From NCBI GenBank assembly GCA_021234155.1, contig JAJEKV010000001.1:19119382-19183381 (forward strand): a stretch of 64,000 nucleotides of DNA. Direction: 5' to 3'. Of this stretch, positions 60,949 through 64,000 are shown piece after piece (position 1 is the first letter of the stretch; each line of letters starts with the position of its first letter). This DNA is from Isoetes taiwanensis (Eukaryota > Streptophyta > Lycopodiopsida > Isoetales > Isoetaceae). Both the position numbers and the translations under genes were made by a program. Under the pieces are notes generated by a model that was given only the letters and a program-made list of their open reading frames with translations, had not been told where the DNA came from and searched no databases.

Positions 60949-61241
60949 TCTTATCAGGTCAGTGATTCTGTCCTCGTACTCTTCAAGTGTTTCCTCTGCA
61001 AGACGACAGGAATAAATATATATACTTCGAACAATTTCCTTCTACTCAACTTTAAGGAAGTGGATTAATCAAAACAAAAGGAGAAGACAATTCAATGGTT
61101 TTCAACAGTGCAAGAAACATAAGAGGATATCTGGAATATATATAAAAAGAAACAGTACATAGAGTTTGGTGTTGGCCCATTAGAGGTAATGCCAATCAAA
61201 ATTACATAAATTTTCATATGATGATTCAATGAAATCTAGAA

Positions 61242-62651
61242 CTAAGAGGTCGACCCTTCAGCATCTTGGGCTTGATTATCAGGCTTAGGCTCTGGTCGAT
61301 GCTGCAAGAGTAGCACACTAGGATTAACTGATGAGGCAGCTGACGAAGCTATCTCTGGAGGGACATTGGTAGCCAATGGCGCTGCAACCAACAGACTCAT
61401 GTTCATCCAAGAACCAATCTCTTGATCAAACACTGCAATGGCTAGATCACGGTTCACTAAGATAACCTGCTCAAGGTTAGGAGCTAACTTCTTATGGCCG
61501 GCTGTGGTTGAAAGTGCTCGGAGTGCCCATACAGCCGCCTCTGCTTCAGGCGCAATGGCTTTAGCAAAGAAGAGAACATGTCTGCTTGTGAAAGCCGATA
61601 GAAAGAAGCGAGTAATGTGGCATTTCAACCCCTGAACCATCGGATGGGTTGAAGAGGCCAACTCTGACTCCAAATTCTGGGGCAGCTCCTCCTCCATGGC
61701 AAAATCCTTCTCCTCCTGAGCATACTGGCCCTCATCACATAGATCCTCCATGGTTGGGTCGTCTTCGATCTTGACGACCACATCGTTTTTTTTAGGCACA
61801 TGTGGTCCTGTCTCATGGAAAGCTGATTCAGGAACTGAAGATGGGGCACCCTGAATCATTAATTGGCATAAAGACAACAGTGTACTGATAGGCTCAACAT
61901 CAAGAGGCTGATAGTTGAGCAGTTGATGTATCTGCGACACATAGACGGGTCGGGAATAATCGATGAAGTCATGCTGACCCTGACAATACTCGGCGAGCTC
62001 ATAGAGAAGATGAGCCGTCTTCTGCTTTCCCTTATTGGCGATATGCTGATACGCCCACTGAATGTCACTCAACAGCAAATAATCTTGATCCCCAACCTTG
62101 ATGGTAGGAAGTGAGCTTAAGCCAACAAGAGCTTGGCCCTTAGCACGGGGTAAAGGCTTCTCTTTGGCCAATTCCTTCCACCTTATAAAGTCAGCATAGC
62201 TTATCTGCTCATCCTCCTCAGGATCTGGAGGAAGTGGGGTCTTGGTTTGCTCTAAGGCCGTGTCGGTACCGTCAGTATACCTGTCCATGACAAGAGCAAG
62301 GGCAAACTGGGCCTCAAAGTACAACCCGCTAGAGCCACAGTCAATAATAGGGGCGTGCTTAGCACGTCTGAGAATGCCTTTAAGAATATCGTAACTGTGG
62401 CGGTCATCCCCAAACATGTGCTCTAAGATGTCCCTGTGAAGATAGGGTTGAGGCGGCTCCCCGAAAAACTCTGCTTGTGGCAGAATTTCCTCGTCATAAA
62501 ACTCCAAGAAGGTATCATAATCAGGGTGTGCTCGCATATTGTCGAGAAGGTTGACTCTACACTGCAACATGGGATCCAAGAGAGGATAAGGAACCTGGGG
62601 ATCCCATTGCTCGCCTCCCATGTACCATGCTAGGCGGCCAGCGTAATCCAT
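61242..62651 (-). CDS. Accessory ORF, 469 aa, unknown function
   Basis: The first ATG in frame is at 62,651 (MDYAGRLAWYMGGEQW); the open frame reaches 34 codons further upstream but without an ATG, and a pyrimidine-rich leader precedes the start. The protein is soluble-looking, with an acidic middle (PPDPEEDEQIS; IEDDPTMEDLCDEGQYAQEE) and helical segments (SDIQWAYQHIANKGKQKT; VWALRALSTTAGHKK), and ends DNQAQDAEGSTS. There is no signal peptide, membrane segment, zinc knuckle or enzyme motif. I recognise no family. It sits between the H3-like ORF and the 131-aa ORF, all on the chromovirus coding strand. The length without stops, when gag-pol already has several, argues it is real and recently under selection, or recently acquired. 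Confidence 0.6.
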   Translation of the reverse strand: MDYAGRLAWYMGGEQWDPQVPYPLLDPMLQCRVNLLDNMRAHPDYDTFLEFYDEEILPQAEFFGEPPQPYLHRDILEHMFGDDRHSYDILKGILRRAKHAPIIDCGSSGLYFEAQFALALVMDRYTDGTDTALEQTKTPLPPDPEEDEQISYADFIRWKELAKEKPLPRAKGQALVGLSSLPTIKVGDQDYLLLSDIQWAYQHIANKGKQKTAHLLYELAEYCQGQHDFIDYSRPVYVSQIHQLLNYQPLDVEPISTLLSLCQLMIQGAPSSVPESAFHETGPHVPKKNDVVVKIEDDPTMEDLCDEGQYAQEEKDFAMEEELPQNLESELASSTHPMVQGLKCHITRFFLSAFTSRHVLFFAKAIAPEAEAAVWALRALSTTAGHKKLAPNLEQVILVNRDLAIAVFDQEIGSWMNMSLLVAAPLATNVPPEIASSAASSVNPSVLLLQHRPEPKPDNQAQDAEGSTS

Positions 62652-62922
62652 TACTGCAGACGGCAGATGGGAGGAAGAAGAAACGAAAGGAATAAGAAAT
62701 GATGAAACCCTAAAGTGAAAGTCACTTTTAAACTTCTTGGGCACGGCGTTCAAAGCGCCAGCTAATTATGTGTAATCATTTATTTTATTTATTATTATTA
62801 TTATTTTTTTTTCAACACATATGTACACAGAAAAAAAAACATACGCTGACTAAGAAGTCAAAGACAAAATTTGTATTAATATATACCGAGTTACATATAT
62901 ACAAAATTGATGCTTTACATAG

Positions 62923-63388
62923 TCATGGCCGTTCCCCACGGATCCGGCATGCTAGTTGAAGATCCTTTGTCATAATGGTCACTCTCTTGGCATGGATTAC
63001 ACATAAGTTGGCATCGCCGAAGAGGGCCACCAAATAGGCTTCAGCTGCCTCCTGGAGTGCTAGAATAGCATGGGTCTGAAACCGGAGATCCGTTTTGAAT
63101 TCCTGAGCAATCTCTCGAACTAGACGCTGGAAAGGAAGTTTCCGTAGCAGAAACTCGGTGGACTTCTGGTACTTCCTTATTTCCCTAAGTGCGACGGTAC
63201 CAGGCTTATAACGATGCCTCCTCTTAGGCTGGGGTGGAACTCCAGGAATAGACTTCCCTGCTGTTCTTGGATGCTGGGCCTTCCGGATGAGATTGTCTCG
63301 TCGATTATCCCCTGCAGCCTTAGCAATATTACCCCGAGCCTTGAGCTGGTCCTTATACTGGGCACCCGACTTACGAGACGTCTGCGTC
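62923..63388 (-). pseudogene. Histone H3-like protein with divergent long tail, start removed by an LTR
   Basis: The frame encodes a complete H3 histone fold ending at the normal C-terminus: [75 protein letters not shown]. The [15 protein letters not shown] wording is plant-type H3, and loop 1 has canonical length, unlike typical CENH3. Substitutions include CRIRG for RRIRG and VALFGDAN. The tail is about 20 residues longer than normal but keeps traces of canonical sites: QTSRKSG (K9 context), AKAAG, AGKSIP (K27 context), [10 protein letters not shown]. No ATG remains, because the LTR starting at 63,389 cuts the frame near the original start. AT-rich sequence with an A run follows the stop. 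It would package DNA if expressed; whether it belonged to the retroelement is unresolved. Confidence 0.82.
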
Positions 63389-64000
63389 TGTGACGTTCCA
63401 CATATTTATACGCATATTTAAGTATAAATACGTGACACGTCACTATGAATAATTGATGGCACATTAATTATTCATAAGCTAAGGTTAGCTATGTTAATAA
63501 TTAAATTATAAAGGTGGAAACCTAACCCAAAACCCTAATTCGAATTTAGGGCTTATCCTAATATTAAAAAGGGCTAAAATACCAAATTAGTTAATTTATG
63601 ACATGCCACCTGGCCCAAATCGATTGGACAAGGTAGGGTTTCCATTTTGGACACCCAAATTAGGGCTTTTGTGCCCCAATTCGAATTGGGAGCAATTGGG
63701 GATGGAGGAGGAGCAGCAGCAGCCAGGCGCCCTTCAGTTAGTCGAGATGGAGCAGCCCAAGACCGATTTGACGGTTAGTCAGTAGGTTACTTTGTTGATT
63801 TATAGCATAGCACCTCTCTGTGGTGTGTTCTCTCTCTGTTTTCTCTGTGGTTTACCTGTTAGACTAACCCTTGATTGATATGGTGAGTATTCTTATCTCT
63901 AGTCTCTGTACGTGCTTTGGTTGATGGTTTAGTAGTTCTTTGCTTAGTTAGCACTCCGGATATGGGGGATTACGGGGGGTAGAGACCTCTGAGCCCATGT
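63389..64000 (+). repeat. LTR of a second related chromovirus, opposite orientation, partial
   Basis: Begins TGTGACGTTCCACATATT and runs off the window. It aligns, in the same LTR sense, with the minus-strand LTR starting at 54,894: shared blocks include ACTAACCCTTGATTG and GGGGGTAGAGACCT. It is therefore plus-oriented while the neighbouring element is minus-oriented. With no polypurine tract at 63,388 it is either a 5' LTR (body to the right) or a solo LTR. Confidence 0.8.

Larger units (their letters stand above)
54895..63388 (-). mobile_element. Ty3/gypsy chromovirus internal region with accessory ORFs
   Basis: On the minus strand from right to left: H3-like ORF, 469-aa ORF, 131-aa ORF, gag, protease, RT, RNase H, integrase, chromodomain, polypurine tract, 3' LTR. 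No primer-binding site or correctly oriented 5' LTR was found before 63,389, where an LTR of opposite orientation begins. The right limit of the element is therefore unknown, and the accessory ORFs could be internal to it or belong to sequence it landed beside. Gag-pol has only two stops and two slips, so the copy is fairly young. Confidence 0.75.

Noticed and set aside
62735-62770. Possible primer-binding site TGGCGCTTTGAAC on the minus strand at the head of the 469-aa ORF
   Set aside because: It is not preceded by an LTR end (no CGTCACA), and the LTR sequence does not match here.
62923-63388. Centromeric histone CENH3
   Set aside because: Loop 1 has canonical H3 length and the core wording is close to plant H3.3-type; the divergent tail alone is not enough.
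63177-63464. 95-codon minus-strand ORF across the H3/LTR boundary
   Set aside because: It is a shadow frame of the H3-like ORF and runs into LTR sequence.

Overview
This window reads as nuclear DNA from a large, repeat-rich land-plant genome. Support comes from spliced genes with GT-AG introns, plant-type L1 LINEs, a Ty3/gypsy chromovirus, Ty1/copia, hAT and Helitron elements, a decayed PPR gene and a plant-type histone H3 core. A degenerate set of IFT74-like (ciliary transport) exons and an IRG-like GTPase suit a lineage with swimming sperm (fern, lycophyte or bryophyte-like) better than a flowering plant or conifer. That taxonomic reading is inference. There is no prokaryotic gene organisation.

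Layout. 0-1 kb: PPR pseudogene. 2.0-3.44 kb: an almost pure pyrimidine tract. 3.49-10.38 kb: a full-length L1-type LINE with a 15-bp target-site duplication (TSD) and poly(A). 10.5-11.9 kb: decayed gypsy pol. 12.04-12.34 kb: short antisense LINE end with a 10-bp TSD. 12.9-13.8 kb (minus): pseudogene with HUH and YCxKD Rep motifs. 14.69-16.02 kb (minus): the best host-gene candidate, a two-exon IRG-like GTPase of 407 aa. 16.35-27.06 kb: a large element bounded by a 25-bp inverted repeat. It carries a plus-strand coiled-coil/RING/FCP1-like gene that converges on a minus-strand, multi-exon DDE-transposase-like gene. A 3,943-bp Helitron sits inside the first gene's coding exon; removing it in silico restores the reading frame exactly.

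27-50 kb: mostly non-coding, with further Helitron 3' ends, a hAT relic (30.41-33.0 kb), a truncated copia element (33.36-35.5 kb), an antisense LINE with a 14-bp TSD (35.6-37.7 kb), PDI-like exons (39.2 kb), a second LINE relic (42.5-44.8 kb), IFT74-like exons (46.9-47.8 kb) and a Crypton-like recombinase N-terminus (49.6-50.0 kb).

50-64 kb: a minus-strand chromovirus. Its 3' LTR (50,030-54,894) was split by a hAT element with a perfect 8-bp TSD. Gag-pol runs from 60.3 to 55.4 kb. Upstream of gag, on the same strand, lie a 131-aa ORF, a 469-aa ORF and a histone H3-like ORF with an unusual tail. The H3-like ORF is cut by a second, oppositely oriented LTR of a related family that starts at 63,389.

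The two most unusual things here are the two-gene inverted-repeat element and the H3/accessory-ORF region of the chromovirus. Most gene copies are decayed. The apparently intact reading frames are the spliced IRG-like gene, the 469-aa and 131-aa ORFs, and large parts of the chromovirus.
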